A stretch of DNA of 64,000 nucleotides, taken from contig NZ_JPOC01000024.1 of assembly GCF_000738775.1 (NCBI RefSeq), positions 1 to 64,000 on the forward strand. Reading direction: 5' to 3'. The stretch's first letter is position 1. Every line of letters starts with the position of its first letter. Below are positions 30,469 to 39,666 of the stretch, piece after piece. Under the pieces are notes generated by a model that saw nothing but the letters and a program-made list of their open reading frames with translations, was not told the origin of the DNA and made no database searches. A program made the translations under genes and the position numbers. The stretch comes from Prescottella defluvii (GTDB lineage: Bacteria; Actinomycetota; Actinomycetes; Mycobacteriales; Mycobacteriaceae).

Positions 30469-31692
30469 TCAGCGCAGCGCCTGTGCCAGATCCTCCAGCA
30501 GATCCTCGGGATCCTCGAGGCCCACCGACAGGCGCACGACGCCGTCGGACAGGCCGATCGCGGCACGCCCCTCCGGCCCCATCGCGCGGTGCGTGGTGGT
30601 GGCCGGGTGGGTGATGAGCGACTTGGAGTCGCCGAGGTTGTTCGAGATGTCGATGACGCGCAGCTTGTTGAGCAGTTCGAAGGCCCGCTTCTTGCCCTCA
30701 CCGTCGGCCGAGTCCACCTCGAACGTGACGACAGTGCCGCCGCCGCTCATCTGCGACTTCGCCAGTTCGTGCTGCGGATGCGATTCGAGGTACGGGTACT
30801 TGACCCAGCGGATCGCGTCCTCCGACTCGAGGAACCGGGCGATGCGCAGCGCGCTGTCGACGGAGTGGTTCACGCGCAACGGCATCGTCTCGAGGCCTTT
30901 GAGCAGGGTGTGCGCGTTGAACGGGCTCAGCGCCGGGCCGGTGTGCCGGATCAGCTGCTGCACCGGGCCGTCGATGTAGTCCTTGGGCCCCAGGATCGCG
31001 CCGCCGAGGACACGGCCCTGACCGTCGATGTGCTTGGTGCCCGAGTAGACGACGACGTCGGCGCCCAGGTCGAGGCTGCGCTGCAGCATCGGCGTCGCGA
31101 AGACGTTGTCGAGGACCACCTTCGCGCCGGCGGCGTGCGCCATCTCCGACACCCGGCGGACGTCGACGAGGGTCTGCATCGGGTTGGACGGCGTCTCGAA
31201 GAACACGGCCGTGGTCGGCACCGACAGCGCCTGCTCCCACTGGTCCAGGTCCTCGCCGTCGACGAACACCGTCTCCACGCCCCAGCGGGGCAGGATCTCG
31301 TTGCACACCACGAAGCACGACCCGAACAGGCTGCGGGCCGCGACCAGGCGATCACCCTGACCGAGCAGCGCGGCCAGCGCGGTGAACACCGCGGACATGC
31401 CCGACGCGGTGGCGTAGCAGCCCTCGGCGCCGTCGAGGAGGCGCAGCCGCTCCTCGAACATCTTCACGGTCGGGTTGCCGTAGCGGGAGTAGACGAAGTG
31501 GTCGACCTCGCCGGTGAACGCCTGCTCGGCGGCCTCGGCGGACTCGTAGACGAAGCCCGAGTTGAGGTAGATCGCCTCGGACGTCTCCTCGAAACCGGAA
31601 CGCAGCGTGCCGCCGCGGACACCGAGGGTGGCCGGACGGACGGACTCGGGCAACTGCTTGCGGAACGACCCGCCCTGCGGGATCGCGCTCAC
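30469..31692 (-). CDS. metZ: O-succinylhomoserine sulfhydrylase
   Basis: PLP enzyme making homocysteine from O-succinylhomoserine and sulfide. The GTG at 31692 gives 407 residues, family length. Seen: YSRYGNPTVKMFEERLRLLDGAEGC, ATASGMSAV and the PLP Lys in VVYSGTKHIDGQGRVLGG. The start overlaps the rhodanese stop by four bases (GTGA), the same pairing as Rv0390-Rv0391, suggesting that the rhodanese supplies or handles the sulfur. Confidence 0.95.
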   Translation of the reverse strand: MSAIPQGGSFRKQLPESVRPATLGVRGGTLRSGFEETSEAIYLNSGFVYESAEAAEQAFTGEVDHFVYSRYGNPTVKMFEERLRLLDGAEGCYATASGMSAVFTALAALLGQGDRLVAARSLFGSCFVVCNEILPRWGVETVFVDGEDLDQWEQALSVPTTAVFFETPSNPMQTLVDVRRVSEMAHAAGAKVVLDNVFATPMLQRSLDLGADVVVYSGTKHIDGQGRVLGGAILGPKDYIDGPVQQLIRHTGPALSPFNAHTLLKGLETMPLRVNHSVDSALRIARFLESEDAIRWVKYPYLESHPQHELAKSQMSGGGTVVTFEVDSADGEGKKRAFELLNKLRVIDISNNLGDSKSLITHPATTTHRAMGPEGRAAIGLSDGVVRLSVGLEDPEDLLEDLAQALR

Positions 31693-32120
31693 GACTGCGT
31701 CCACGGCAGGCCCACGGCCCGCCAGCCGGCGGTGCCGCGACGACCGTCGCCGCCGAGTCCACCCTCGAAGCCGTCGAGCACGTTGTACGACGGCCCGATG
31801 CCGGCGGCGGTCGCTGCCTCGGCCGCACCGATCGAGCGCTGGCCCGAGCGACACAGGAAGATCACCGGCCGCGAGGTCTCCTCGCCGGCACCGCCGACGA
31901 TCCCGGCCTCGACGAGCTGGTCGACGAAGGACTCGTTGCGCGCACCCGTGGGATAGCTCACCCATTCGATGAGCACGGTCCGGCGGTCGATGGTCGAGGT
32001 GTCGGGCAGCCCGACGTATCGCCATTCAGCGTCGGTCCGCACATCCACGAGCACGGCGTCCGGATGCTCGCGCAGCAGCTCCCAGGCTTGCTGCGGCGTT
32101 ATGTCACCTGCGTAGCTCAC
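31689..32120 (-). CDS. Rhodanese-like sulfurtransferase
   Basis: A 143-residue single-domain rhodanese from a GTG at 32120. LLREHPDAVLVDVRTDAEWRYVGLPD opens the domain and the active-site loop is CRSGQRS with the catalytic Cys, followed by YNVLDGFEGGLG. Translationally coupled to metZ, so it probably supports homocysteine synthesis. Longer frames upstream are non-coding. Confidence 0.93.
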   Translation of the reverse strand: MSYAGDITPQQAWELLREHPDAVLVDVRTDAEWRYVGLPDTSTIDRRTVLIEWVSYPTGARNESFVDQLVEAGIVGGAGEETSRPVIFLCRSGQRSIGAAEAATAAGIGPSYNVLDGFEGGLGGDGRRGTAGWRAVGLPWTQS

Positions 32121-32199
32121 CGTTCCAGCTTTCCACAGTGCCCGGCCGGGCCTAGCACGCGGAGGGTCCGGAACGCGCGAGGGGTCGAGGTTCGGCGGG

Positions 32200-32622
32200 T
32201 CAGTTGCAGACGAGCCAGAGGCCGTCGCCCTGGACGAACTGCCACGTCGAGGTCGTTGCACCCTTGCCGTCACCCGAGTCGAACCGGACGTCGGCGGTGG
32301 CGTTCTCACCGTTCACCGCGACGTTGGTGACCTCCTCGACCTTGACCTCGCCGTCGCGTCCGGCGATCGGGGAACGGTCCTCGGCGAAGCCCTGGCACAC
32401 CATGTGGTCGATCGCGGTGGCGTCGTCGTTGTTGGTGGCGCGGACGAAGTCGCCGACGGACGCGTTGATCCGGTCGGCGTCGGTTCGACTCTCCTCGGCC
32501 GGCCGCAGCACCGCGGCGGCGATAATTCCGATCAACAAGATCGCGACTATTGACACGGCGAGAATGAACGGCTTGGCCGTCGTGCGCGAAGGGTCCTCGA
32601 GGGGATCGTGCGGATCGGTCAT
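32200..32622 (-). CDS. Rv0361-like single-pass membrane protein
   Basis: A 140-residue protein with a proline-rich cytoplasmic tail, one transmembrane helix (FILAVSIVAILLIGIIAAAVL, about residues 19-39) and an extracytoplasmic domain resembling DUF4878/NTF2-like folds (VGDFVRATNNDDATAIDHMVC; TADVRFDSGDG; QFVQGDGLWLVC). Two Cys could form a disulfide. The resemblance to mycobacterial Rv0361 is by pattern only. Divergent from fprA. Confidence 0.7.
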   Translation of the reverse strand: MTDPHDPLEDPSRTTAKPFILAVSIVAILLIGIIAAAVLRPAEESRTDADRINASVGDFVRATNNDDATAIDHMVCQGFAEDRSPIAGRDGEVKVEEVTNVAVNGENATADVRFDSGDGKGATTSTWQFVQGDGLWLVCN

Positions 32623-32936
32623 ACCTGCGATTTTCCCCCGACGGCCCGGGTCCACTCCACCCGGGTCGGAAACAGAGCAAGGCACAAACACCGTTTGTGG
32701 CTCCCCAACCGGCGGCGTACTACCCGGGGGTAGGACAGATCGGGAGTATGAGGTGCCGTCGCCGTACGGGTTCTAGCATGAAGGCTGGGGACGGTGGGTT
32801 CGGGGGAATCCACCACCCCGCGACCGTACGACAGCGCCGCGTGTTAGGTAGGGCTCAGTTTAAGCTGGAGGCTCGCACACGGGCTGTCGTACAACCACCA
32901 GCACGTCCGTCCAATCGAAAAGGTAGTTCGCCTCAG
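32623..32936. other. Divergent promoter region between the Rv0361-like gene and fprA
   Basis: This 314-base gap holds no convincing gene. A 7-bp inverted repeat CACAAAC-N3-GTTTGTG at 32683-32699 is operator-like. Closer to fprA, an AT-rich patch with TTTAAG near 32860 could be a -10 element, leaving a leader of about 70 bases and a weak AAGG ribosome site. Confidence 0.45.
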
Positions 32937-34301
32937 ATGACTGACCAGACTCGTCCACTGCGCGTGGCCATCGTCGGTGCCGGCCCCGCCGGAATCTATG
33001 CTGCCGATGCGCTCATGAAGTCCGACACCGAGGTGAGCATCGACCTGTTCGAACGGATGCCGGCCCCGTTCGGGCTGATCCGCTACGGCGTCGCGCCCGA
33101 CCACCCCCGGATCAAGGGCATCATCACCGCCCTGCACAAGGTGCTCGACAAGGACCAGGTCCGCCTGCTCGGCAACATCGACTACGGCAACGACATCACC
33201 CTCGACGACCTGCGCCGCTACTACGACGCCGTGATCTTCTCCACCGGCGCCAACGCGGACCGCGCGCTGAACATCCCGGGCATCGACCTCGACGGCAGCT
33301 ACGGCGCCGCCGACTTCGTGTCCTGGTACGACGGCCACCCGGACGTCCCGCGCTCGTGGCCGCTCGACGCCGAGAAGGTCGCGGTCCTGGGTGTCGGCAA
33401 CGTCGCGCTCGACATCGCGCGCGTCCTCGCCAAGACCGGCGACGAACTGCTGCCCACCGAGATCCCCGCCAACGTGTACGAGGGCCTCAAGAACAACAAG
33501 GCCGTCGAGGTCCACGTGTTCGGCCGCCGCGGCCCCGCACAGGCCAAGTTCACGCCGCTCGAACTGCGCGAACTGGACCACTCCCCCACCATCGAGGTCA
33601 TCGTCGACCCCGAGGACATCGACTACGACGAGGGCTCCGAGGCCGCACGCCGCGGCTCCAAGCAGGTCGACATGGTCGCGAACACGCTGCAGGACTGGGC
33701 CATCCGCGACCAGGGCAACCGCCCCCACAAGCTGTTCCTGCACTTCTTCGAGTCGCCCCACGAGGTGCTCGGCGAGGACGGCAAGGTCGTCGGACTGCGG
33801 ACCGAACGCACCGAACTCGACGGCACCGGCAACGTCCGCGGCACCGGCAAGTTCAAGGACTGGGACGTCCAGGCCGTGTACCGCGCCGTCGGCTACCTGT
33901 CGCAGAACATCGCCAAGCTGCCGTTCGACGACCAGGCCGGGACCGTCCCCAACGAGGCCGGCCGCGTACTGGACGAAGACGGCAAGCACATCGACGCCAC
34001 CTACGTCACCGGCTGGATCAAGCGTGGCCCCGTCGGCCTCATCGGCCACACCAAGGGCGACGCCAACGAGACCATCGCCTGCCTGCTCGAAGATGCCCCG
34101 AACTTCGCGGGCGCCGCCGAGCCGAACGAGGACGCCGTCATCGAATTCCTCGAAGGCAAGGGCGTCCCCTACACCACCTGGCAGGGCTGGTACCGCCTCG
34201 ACGCCCACGAGCGTTCCCTCGGTGAGCCCGAGGGCCGCGAACGCGTCAAGGTCGTCGAGCGCGAGGACATGCTCCGCGCCAGCGAGCCCCACAAGGCCTG
34301 A
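32937..34301 (+). CDS. fprA: NADPH-ferredoxin reductase FprA
   Basis: Adrenodoxin-reductase-type flavoenzyme passing electrons from NADPH to ferredoxins that serve P450s and other oxygenases. The ATG at 32937 gives 454 residues. FAD motif VAIVGAGPAGIYAADALM, the family block FERMPAPFGLIRYGVAPDHP, the NADP motif VLGVGNVALDIARVL and the C-terminal TGWIKRGPVGLIGHTKGDANET are all present. It is monocistronic, flanked by a divergent promoter and a hairpin/palindrome cluster downstream. In M. tuberculosis fprA is Rv3106, away from metZ, so the position differs. Confidence 0.96.
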   Translation: MTDQTRPLRVAIVGAGPAGIYAADALMKSDTEVSIDLFERMPAPFGLIRYGVAPDHPRIKGIITALHKVLDKDQVRLLGNIDYGNDITLDDLRRYYDAVIFSTGANADRALNIPGIDLDGSYGAADFVSWYDGHPDVPRSWPLDAEKVAVLGVGNVALDIARVLAKTGDELLPTEIPANVYEGLKNNKAVEVHVFGRRGPAQAKFTPLELRELDHSPTIEVIVDPEDIDYDEGSEAARRGSKQVDMVANTLQDWAIRDQGNRPHKLFLHFFESPHEVLGEDGKVVGLRTERTELDGTGNVRGTGKFKDWDVQAVYRAVGYLSQNIAKLPFDDQAGTVPNEAGRVLDEDGKHIDATYVTGWIKRGPVGLIGHTKGDANETIACLLEDAPNFAGAAEPNEDAVIEFLEGKGVPYTTWQGWYRLDAHERSLGEPEGRERVKVVEREDMLRASEPHKA

Positions 34302-34320
34302 CTCACAGGGTCGTTTGGTT

Positions 34321-34339
34321 CCCCGGGGTTGCTCCGGGG
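34321..34339 (+). terminator. Short hairpin after fprA
   Basis: CCCCGG and CCGGGG pair across a 7-base loop, 19 bases after the fprA stop and immediately before the large palindrome. A plausible but weak intrinsic terminator. Confidence 0.35.
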
Positions 34340-34342
34340 CTA

Positions 34343-34397
34343 ACAGCTGAAGGGTCCCTTCATGCGCTGACAGCGCATGAAGGGACCCTTCAGCTGT
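34343..34397. repeat. Palindromic intergenic element, copy 1
   Basis: Perfect 27-bp arms around a single central A (34370). Arms contain AGCTGAAGGGTCCCTTCATG. The same element is found at 48491-48541 and 60225-60275. It lies between fprA and the amidohydrolase gene and, if transcribed, would fold into a very stable hairpin. Confidence 0.9.
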
Positions 34398-34419
34398 TTC
34401 GGGGAGGCATGATGAACAC

Positions 34420-35163
34420 GTGTTTGACGCGCACGTGCACATCATCGACCCGCGGTTTCCTCTCGTGGAGAACAACGGGTACCTGCCCGATCCGTTCACG
34501 ATCGACGACTACCGCGCCCGCATGTCCGGGTTCGGGGTCGACGGTGGGGCGGTGGTGACGGCGTCGTATCAGGGCACGCTCGGCCGACCGCAGTTGTTAG
34601 CGGCGCTCGAGGAACTCGGTGACGGCTGGGTGGGGGTCACTCATCTCGATCCGGACACCACCGACGAGGACATCCTCGCGCTGGACGGGGCGGGGGTCCG
34701 CGGGGTGCGATTCAATCTGCGGCGCAGCGCCACCGATGTCCAACTCCTCACGCGGCAGGCGCTGCGGGCGTACGAACTGGTGGGCTGGCATGCCGAGTTC
34801 TATGTGGATGCGACGTTGCTGCTGTCGCTCGAGCCGGTGTTCGCGAAGCTGCCGGCGGTGAGCATCGACCATCTGGGTATGTCGACGCGCGGGCTGCGCT
34901 ATCTGCTCAACCTCGTCGACCGGGGCGCGAAGGTGAAGGCCACCGGTTTCGGGCGCACGTCGATCGACGACGTCAGCAGTGTCCTTCGGCAGATCCACGC
35001 CGTGAACCCGAAGGCCCTGATGTTCGGCACCGATCTGCCCGGCACCCGCGCCCGCCGCGCGTTCGAGGCCGCCGACGTCGACATCGTCGCCGACGCCGTG
35101 GGCGACGATCTCGAGGCCGTTCTCGGCGGCAACGCGCGCGAGTGGTACCGCTGCGACGCCTGA
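34420..35163 (+). CDS. Amidohydrolase-family metal-dependent hydrolase
   Basis: A 247-residue TIM-barrel protein of the amidohydrolase-2 type. DAHVHIIDPRFPLVENNGYLPDPFT at the N-terminus carries the HxH metal motif, GVRFNLRR and VSIDHLGM provide further ligands, and MFGTDLPGTRA the C-terminal Asp. Related enzymes hydrolyse lactones or decarboxylate aromatic acids; the substrate is unknown. The GTG at 34420 is the first in-frame start and has GGGGAGG twelve bases before it; ATGs at 34409 and 34412 are out of frame. Confidence 0.87.
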   Translation: MFDAHVHIIDPRFPLVENNGYLPDPFTIDDYRARMSGFGVDGGAVVTASYQGTLGRPQLLAALEELGDGWVGVTHLDPDTTDEDILALDGAGVRGVRFNLRRSATDVQLLTRQALRAYELVGWHAEFYVDATLLLSLEPVFAKLPAVSIDHLGMSTRGLRYLLNLVDRGAKVKATGFGRTSIDDVSSVLRQIHAVNPKALMFGTDLPGTRARRAFEAADVDIVADAVGDDLEAVLGGNAREWYRCDA

Positions 35164-35164
35164 G

Positions 35165-35647
35165 TCAGAGCGCGAGCACCGCTCCCAGCCACAGTCCGAC
35201 GGCGAGGAGCGCGCCGAGAAGTTCGACGAGGATCGACAGCCCGACGGCCTTGGTGGCGTGGACGGTCGAGGTCCACGCGTCGCGGTGGGTGCGGTGCCGG
35301 GCGGCCTCGGCCGCGTAGGTACCGAGCAGGAACCCCAACAGCAGTCCGACGACGGGGACCACGAAGAATCCGACGATCCCCACCAGGCCGCCGAACATCA
35401 CGGACCGGTTGGGGACCCCGGCGTCCCGCATCCGGCGGCCCGGCCACGTGTACTTCACGATGCCCGACGCCAGCAGCAGCAACACGGCGACCGCGAAGAC
35501 GACCCATCCGGTCGTGGTGGCGTCGAGGATCGCCCACACCAGCAGGGCGCCGGCGATCAGGAGCGTGCCGGGCAGGATCGGCACGACGATGCCGACCAGC
35601 CCGACCAGCATCACCAGGCCGAGCAGGACGAGGACGCCGGCGCTCAC
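35165..35647 (-). CDS. DUF456 membrane protein
   Basis: A 160-residue protein with four to five hydrophobic segments. The DUF456 pattern is seen in [24 protein letters not shown] and in the glycine-rich middle ([19 protein letters not shown]). Function is unknown. Its start overlaps the purT stop by four bases, so it is the second gene of a purT operon. Confidence 0.87.
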   Translation of the reverse strand: MSAGVLVLLGLVMLVGLVGIVVPILPGTLLIAGALLVWAILDATTTGWVVFAVAVLLLLASGIVKYTWPGRRMRDAGVPNRSVMFGGLVGIVGFFVVPVVGLLLGFLLGTYAAEAARHRTHRDAWTSTVHATKAVGLSILVELLGALLAVGLWLGAVLAL

Positions 35648-36858
35648 TCCGGTACGACGACGCGCACGCGGGACGCGGCTTCGCGGGCGCGTTCGCGGGC
35701 GGTCGAGGTGTCCGGTCCGGTGGACACTGCGACGCCCATGCGACGACGGGCGAACGCCTCGGGCTTGCCGAACAGGCGCAGGTCGGTCTCGGGCACCGCG
35801 AGGGCGTCGGCGACGCCCTCGAACGCGACCGCCACTGCGTCGACGCCGCCGTAGATCACCGCGGACGCGCCGGGCGCGGCCAGCGTCGTGTCGACGGGCA
35901 GGCCGAGGATCGCGCGGGCGTGCAGTTCGAATTCCGAGAACCGTTGCGAGCGCAGCGTCACCAGGCCGGTGTCGTGCGGGCGCGGGCTCACCTCCGAGAA
36001 GTAGACGTCGTCGCCCTTGACGAACAGTTCGACACCGAAGATGCCACGGCCACCGAGCGCGGTGGTGACCTTCTCGGCGACGTCACGCGAGGCGGCGAGC
36101 GCGGCCGGGCTCATGGCCTGCGGCTGCCACGACTCGATGTAGTCACCGGCGTCCTGCAGGTGTCCGATGGGCTCGCAGAAGTGGGTGCCGTCGACCGCAC
36201 GGACCGTGAGCTGGGTGATCTCGTAGTCGAAGTCGACGAAACCCTCGACGATCACCCGGCCCATGTTCACGCGGCCACCGGAAAGCGCGTATTCCCAGGA
36301 GTTTTCGAGGTCGTCGACGCTGCGCGCGACGGACTGACCCTTGCCGGACGACGACATCACCGGCTTGATCACGCACGGGAAGCCGATCCGCTCGGTGGCG
36401 GCACGCATCTCGTCGAGGGAGTCCGCGAACGCGTACGGCGACGTCGGCAGGCCCAACTCCTCGGCGGCGAGGCGGCGGATGCCCTCGCGGTTCATCGTCA
36501 GCTGGGTGGCGCGCGCGGTGGGGATGACGACGGCCAGGCCGCGCTCCTCGACGTCGGCGAGCGCCTCGGTGGCGATGGCCTCGATCTCGGGCACCACGAA
36601 GTGCGGCCGCTCGGCCTCGATGACCCGGAGCAGTTCGGCGGGGTCGCCCATGTCGATCGTGTGCGCGCGATGCGCGACCTGGTGACCGGGGGCGTCGGCG
36701 TAGCGGTCGACGGCGATCACCTCGACGCCGAGACGCTGCAGGGCGATGATCACCTCCTTGCCCAGTTCGCCGGAGCCCAGCAGCATCACGCGGGTGGCGC
36801 TCGGGCTCAGCGGGGTACCGATCCGGGCGGGAACATCAGGGGAAGTGTCGGGGCGCAT
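35644..36858 (-). CDS. purT: Formate-dependent phosphoribosylglycinamide formyltransferase
   Basis: ATP-grasp enzyme of purine synthesis that formylates GAR with formate and ATP, an alternative to folate-dependent PurN. 404 residues, with [40 protein letters not shown] at the N-terminus, the ATP-grasp block [18 protein letters not shown] and the metal-binding [32 protein letters not shown] hexamer at 36871-36866 lies seven bases before the ATG, so the message is probably leaderless. Confidence 0.96.
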   Translation of the reverse strand: MRPDTSPDVPARIGTPLSPSATRVMLLGSGELGKEVIIALQRLGVEVIAVDRYADAPGHQVAHRAHTIDMGDPAELLRVIEAERPHFVVPEIEAIATEALADVEERGLAVVIPTARATQLTMNREGIRRLAAEELGLPTSPYAFADSLDEMRAATERIGFPCVIKPVMSSSGKGQSVARSVDDLENSWEYALSGGRVNMGRVIVEGFVDFDYEITQLTVRAVDGTHFCEPIGHLQDAGDYIESWQPQAMSPAALAASRDVAEKVTTALGGRGIFGVELFVKGDDVYFSEVSPRPHDTGLVTLRSQRFSEFELHARAILGLPVDTTLAAPGASAVIYGGVDAVAVAFEGVADALAVPETDLRLFGKPEAFARRRMGVAVSTGPDTSTARERAREAASRVRVVVPE

Positions 36859-36865
36859 GTGTCGG

Positions 36866-36893
36866 ACTATAGGCGGTTGCCGCAGGTCATACT
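36866..36893. promoter_or_regulatory. Back-to-back promoters for two leaderless transcripts
   Basis: In the 41-base gap between purT and the next gene, TATAGT (minus strand, 36871-36866) and CATACT (plus strand, 36888-36893) each sit six to seven bases from the respective ATG. That spacing puts both transcription starts at or next to the start codons. Confidence 0.55.
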
Positions 36894-36899
36894 GTCGCG

Positions 36900-37325
36900 A
36901 TGACCCTGGGATTCGACACCCGGCTGACGCTGCTCGCGGCGGGACTGATCTTCCTGCTGGCCCTGCTCCTCGGGGCGTGGAAGTACCGGCAGATGGCGAC
37001 GTCGCCCGACCGTCTGGCGCACCCGTACGTCGACATCGCGCACCGCTCCGCCCTGCTGTACTCGTTTGCGACGCTGCTCGTTTCGGTGTTCGTCGAGCTG
37101 AGTGACTGGCCGACGTCCGTCAACGCAACGTGCGCGGGGATCCTGGTGTTCTTCTTCGTCGCGGCCATCGCCAGCTACATCGTGCACGGCGCGCGCCGCG
37201 ACACCACCAACCAGTTCGAGCACGCCGACGCCGGGTTGCGTGTGGCGATGATCGCACTGATCGTCGGCGAGGTGGGCGCGTTCGCGGTGCTGCTGGCCGG
37301 TTTCGCCGCGGCCCAGTTGCTGTAG
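36900..37325 (+). CDS. Four-helix membrane protein, function unknown
   Basis: A 141-residue protein with four clear transmembrane segments (about residues 10-28, 50-67, 78-97 and 115-138) joined by short loops; the stretch [26 protein letters not shown] has charged residues near the membrane that may be functional. No family recognised. Divergent from purT and probably leaderless. Confidence 0.7.
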   Translation: MTLGFDTRLTLLAAGLIFLLALLLGAWKYRQMATSPDRLAHPYVDIAHRSALLYSFATLLVSVFVELSDWPTSVNATCAGILVFFFVAAIASYIVHGARRDTTNQFEHADAGLRVAMIALIVGEVGAFAVLLAGFAAAQLL

Positions 37326-37329
37326 ACGC

Positions 37330-38046
37330 TCAGTCGCGGGCCTCGACGTGCGCAAGGAAGTCCAGCACCGCGCGGTTGAACACGTCGGGCCGTTGCGCGG
37401 CACACGCGTGGCCGGCGTCCGGCACGAACATCAGCTCGGCGTCGGGAATCGACCGCGCGATCAGCTCGGTGTGCCGGCGCGGGATCGCGTCGCGCTCCCC
37501 GACGATCACGAGCGTCGGCACGGTGATCGACGCGAGATCCGCGGCCGGGATGTGCGGATGCCGGACCATCAGCTCGAGCAGTTCGTGGTGCCGTCGCACC
37601 CGCGCCGACAGCGGCGTGACGAGACCACCGACGAGCCACGCGAAGGTCGCCGGAATGCGGAACCTCGCGCCGAGGCCGTCCGGATCGAGGTTGGCGGCGT
37701 TCACGATCAGCGATCGCACCCGTCGGGGATGGCGCAGGGCCAGCGTGAGCGCGGTGTTGCCACCGTCGCTGTAGCCCAGGACGTGTGCGCTCTCGATACC
37801 GACGGCGTCGAGGACCGCGCACACGTCGTCGGCGAGACGCGCGAAGTCGAGTGGCCCGTCGCCGCGGGTCGATTCGCCGTGCGCTCGGGTGTCGAGCGCC
37901 AGCACCCGATAGCGTTCGGCGAAGACCGGCACCTGCGCGGCGAAGTAGCCGAGGTTCTCGCTGTTGCCGTGCAGCAGCACCAACGGCTCACCGTCCCCGT
38001 GCACCTCGTAGTGCAGCCGCGCACCGGCCACCTCGACGAATCCCAC
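37330..38046 (-). CDS. Alpha/beta hydrolase
   Basis: The GTG at 38046 gives 238 residues. Oxyanion segment LVLLHGNSENLGYF, nucleophile Ser in VLGYSDGGNTAL, acid in VIVGERDAIP and His in VPDAGHACAAQRP are all in the usual order. Lacks a leader, so cytosolic. It follows the VOC gene with a four-base gap and is likely co-transcribed with it. Substrate unknown; related proteins include haloperoxidase-like and lactone hydrolases. Confidence 0.88.
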   Translation of the reverse strand: MGFVEVAGARLHYEVHGDGEPLVLLHGNSENLGYFAAQVPVFAERYRVLALDTRAHGESTRGDGPLDFARLADDVCAVLDAVGIESAHVLGYSDGGNTALTLALRHPRRVRSLIVNAANLDPDGLGARFRIPATFAWLVGGLVTPLSARVRRHHELLELMVRHPHIPAADLASITVPTLVIVGERDAIPRRHTELIARSIPDAELMFVPDAGHACAAQRPDVFNRAVLDFLAHVEARD

Positions 38047-38050
38047 CGGA

Positions 38051-38428
38051 TCAGGCCGGCGGCTGGTGGATGGAGAGCACGTTGGCGTGCGGATCGTGGA
38101 ACCACGCGACCCGGGTCCCGTCCGGCGCCGTCCACGCGTCGTGCTCGTCCTGATCCATCCCCTGATAGCGCAGAAAGTCGACGCCCTTGGCCCGGAGGTC
38201 GTCGACGGTCGCCGACAGGTCCTTCGTGCGCCAGCCCAGCACCGTGTACCCGGTGTCGGCCTTCGACTGGACGAGGGTGATGCGCAGTTCCGTGCCACCA
38301 CCGTCGACGACGAGCGCGAACGGCGTGCGCTCGGTGACCGCCAGACCCAGCGTGTCGACGTAGAACATCGACGACACATCCAGATCCGTACTGGCCAGGA
38401 AGGCGACGAGTTCTCCGGGGAAGGCCAT
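38051..38428 (-). CDS. VOC-family (glyoxalase/bleomycin-resistance fold) protein
   Basis: A 125-residue single VOC domain: [25 protein letters not shown] at the start, [13 protein letters not shown] in the middle and [23 protein letters not shown] at the end, with candidate metal ligands His/Glu not fully resolvable. The ATG at 38428 is preferred; a GTG nine bases upstream is possible. Probably operonic with the following hydrolase. Confidence 0.85.
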   Translation of the reverse strand: MAFPGELVAFLASTDLDVSSMFYVDTLGLAVTERTPFALVVDGGGTELRITLVQSKADTGYTVLGWRTKDLSATVDDLRAKGVDFLRYQGMDQDEHDAWTAPDGTRVAWFHDPHANVLSIHQPPA

Positions 38429-38559
38429 GCCCTCCACTCTGCGCCCCGACCGGTACCGGAGACAAGAGTCCGTCCACCCGTGACCCGCGACACAAGTCGC
38501 CGCCCGTTCGGGTTACCGTCACAGGAAATGAGGTCGACCATCGAGAAAGAGGTTGTGAC

Positions 38560-39660
38560 GTGACTGCTGCAGAGACCGAGCGCAAGGGCCCGCTGGCCGG
38601 GATCCGCGTCGTCGAATTCGCCGGAATCGGACCGGGCCCGCACGCCGCGACGCTGCTGGCCGATCTCGGTGCGGACGTGGTGCGGGTGCAGCGCGCCGGA
38701 CAACTCCCGCGCGACGGGGCGGTCGGGGACCAGACCGCCCGAAACCGCCGCGTCGTCGAGGCCGACCTCAAGAACCCCGCCGACGTCGAGAAGGTCCTCG
38801 ATCTGCTCGGCCGTTCCGACATCCTGATCGAGGGTTTCCGCCCCGGCGTGATGGAACGCATGGGCCTCGGCCCCGACGTCGTGCTCGCGCGCTGCCCCCG
38901 GGTCGTCTACGGCCGCATGACCGGCTGGGGACAGGACGGACCGCTCGCCCAATCGGCCGGCCACGACATCAACTACATCTCACTGACCGGTGTGCTGCAC
39001 GCCATCGGGCGCAAGGGCGAACGGCCGGTACCGCCGCTGAACATGGTGGGTGACTTCGGCGGCGGCTCGATGTTCCTGCTGTTCGGCATCCTCGCCGCAA
39101 TGATCGAGCGGCAGACGTCGGGCAAGGGGCAGGTCGTCGACGCCGCGATGGTCGACGGCACACTCGCGTTGTCGCACATCATCTGGAACTTCCGCCGCAG
39201 CGGCATGTGGTCCGACGAGCGCGGCGTGAACATGCTCGACGGCGGCGCCCCGTACTACGACACCTACGAGACCGCGGACGGCAAGTACATGGCCGTCGGC
39301 GCGATCGAGCCCCAGTTCTACGCCGTCCTGCTGCAGGGCCTCGAACTCGACCCCGCGGAGCTGCCGGGTCAGCACGACGCGGCCCGCTGGCCCGAGCTGC
39401 GCCAGATCCTCACCGACCGGTTCCTGAGCAAGTCCCGGGACGAATGGGCCAAGATCTTCGACGGCACCGACGCCTGCACCACCCCGGTGCTGACGTTCGC
39501 CGAGGCCCCGCAGGATCCGCACGTCGCGGCGCGCGGCGGCATCATCGAGATCGAGGGGGTGCCGCAGCACGCTCCGGCGCCGCGCTTCTCCCGCACCCCC
39601 AACAGCACGCCCGAGCCGCCCGCCCGCAACGCGACCGACATCGACACGCTCTGGCGTTGA
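38560..39660 (+). CDS. mcr: Alpha-methylacyl-CoA racemase (CoA-transferase family III)
   Basis: Racemises 2-methylacyl-CoA esters so that branched-chain fatty acid or sterol side chains can enter beta-oxidation. 366 residues and close to M. tuberculosis Mcr by pattern: [27 protein letters not shown], the active-site His in [17 protein letters not shown], Asp in VGDFGGGSM and Glu in [24 protein letters not shown] start at 38560 with AGAGG six bases upstream. Converges on an alpha/beta hydrolase. Confidence 0.94.
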   Translation: MTAAETERKGPLAGIRVVEFAGIGPGPHAATLLADLGADVVRVQRAGQLPRDGAVGDQTARNRRVVEADLKNPADVEKVLDLLGRSDILIEGFRPGVMERMGLGPDVVLARCPRVVYGRMTGWGQDGPLAQSAGHDINYISLTGVLHAIGRKGERPVPPLNMVGDFGGGSMFLLFGILAAMIERQTSGKGQVVDAAMVDGTLALSHIIWNFRRSGMWSDERGVNMLDGGAPYYDTYETADGKYMAVGAIEPQFYAVLLQGLELDPAELPGQHDAARWPELRQILTDRFLSKSRDEWAKIFDGTDACTTPVLTFAEAPQDPHVAARGGIIEIEGVPQHAPAPRFSRTPNSTPEPPARNATDIDTLWR

Positions 39661-39666
39661 TCGAGG

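Noticed and set aside
32844-34499. A 551-codon frame antisense to fprA
   Set aside because: Composition (Val/Gly/Asp/Glu-rich without structure) and position opposite a well-conserved reductase mark it as a shadow; part of it also translates the palindromic repeat.
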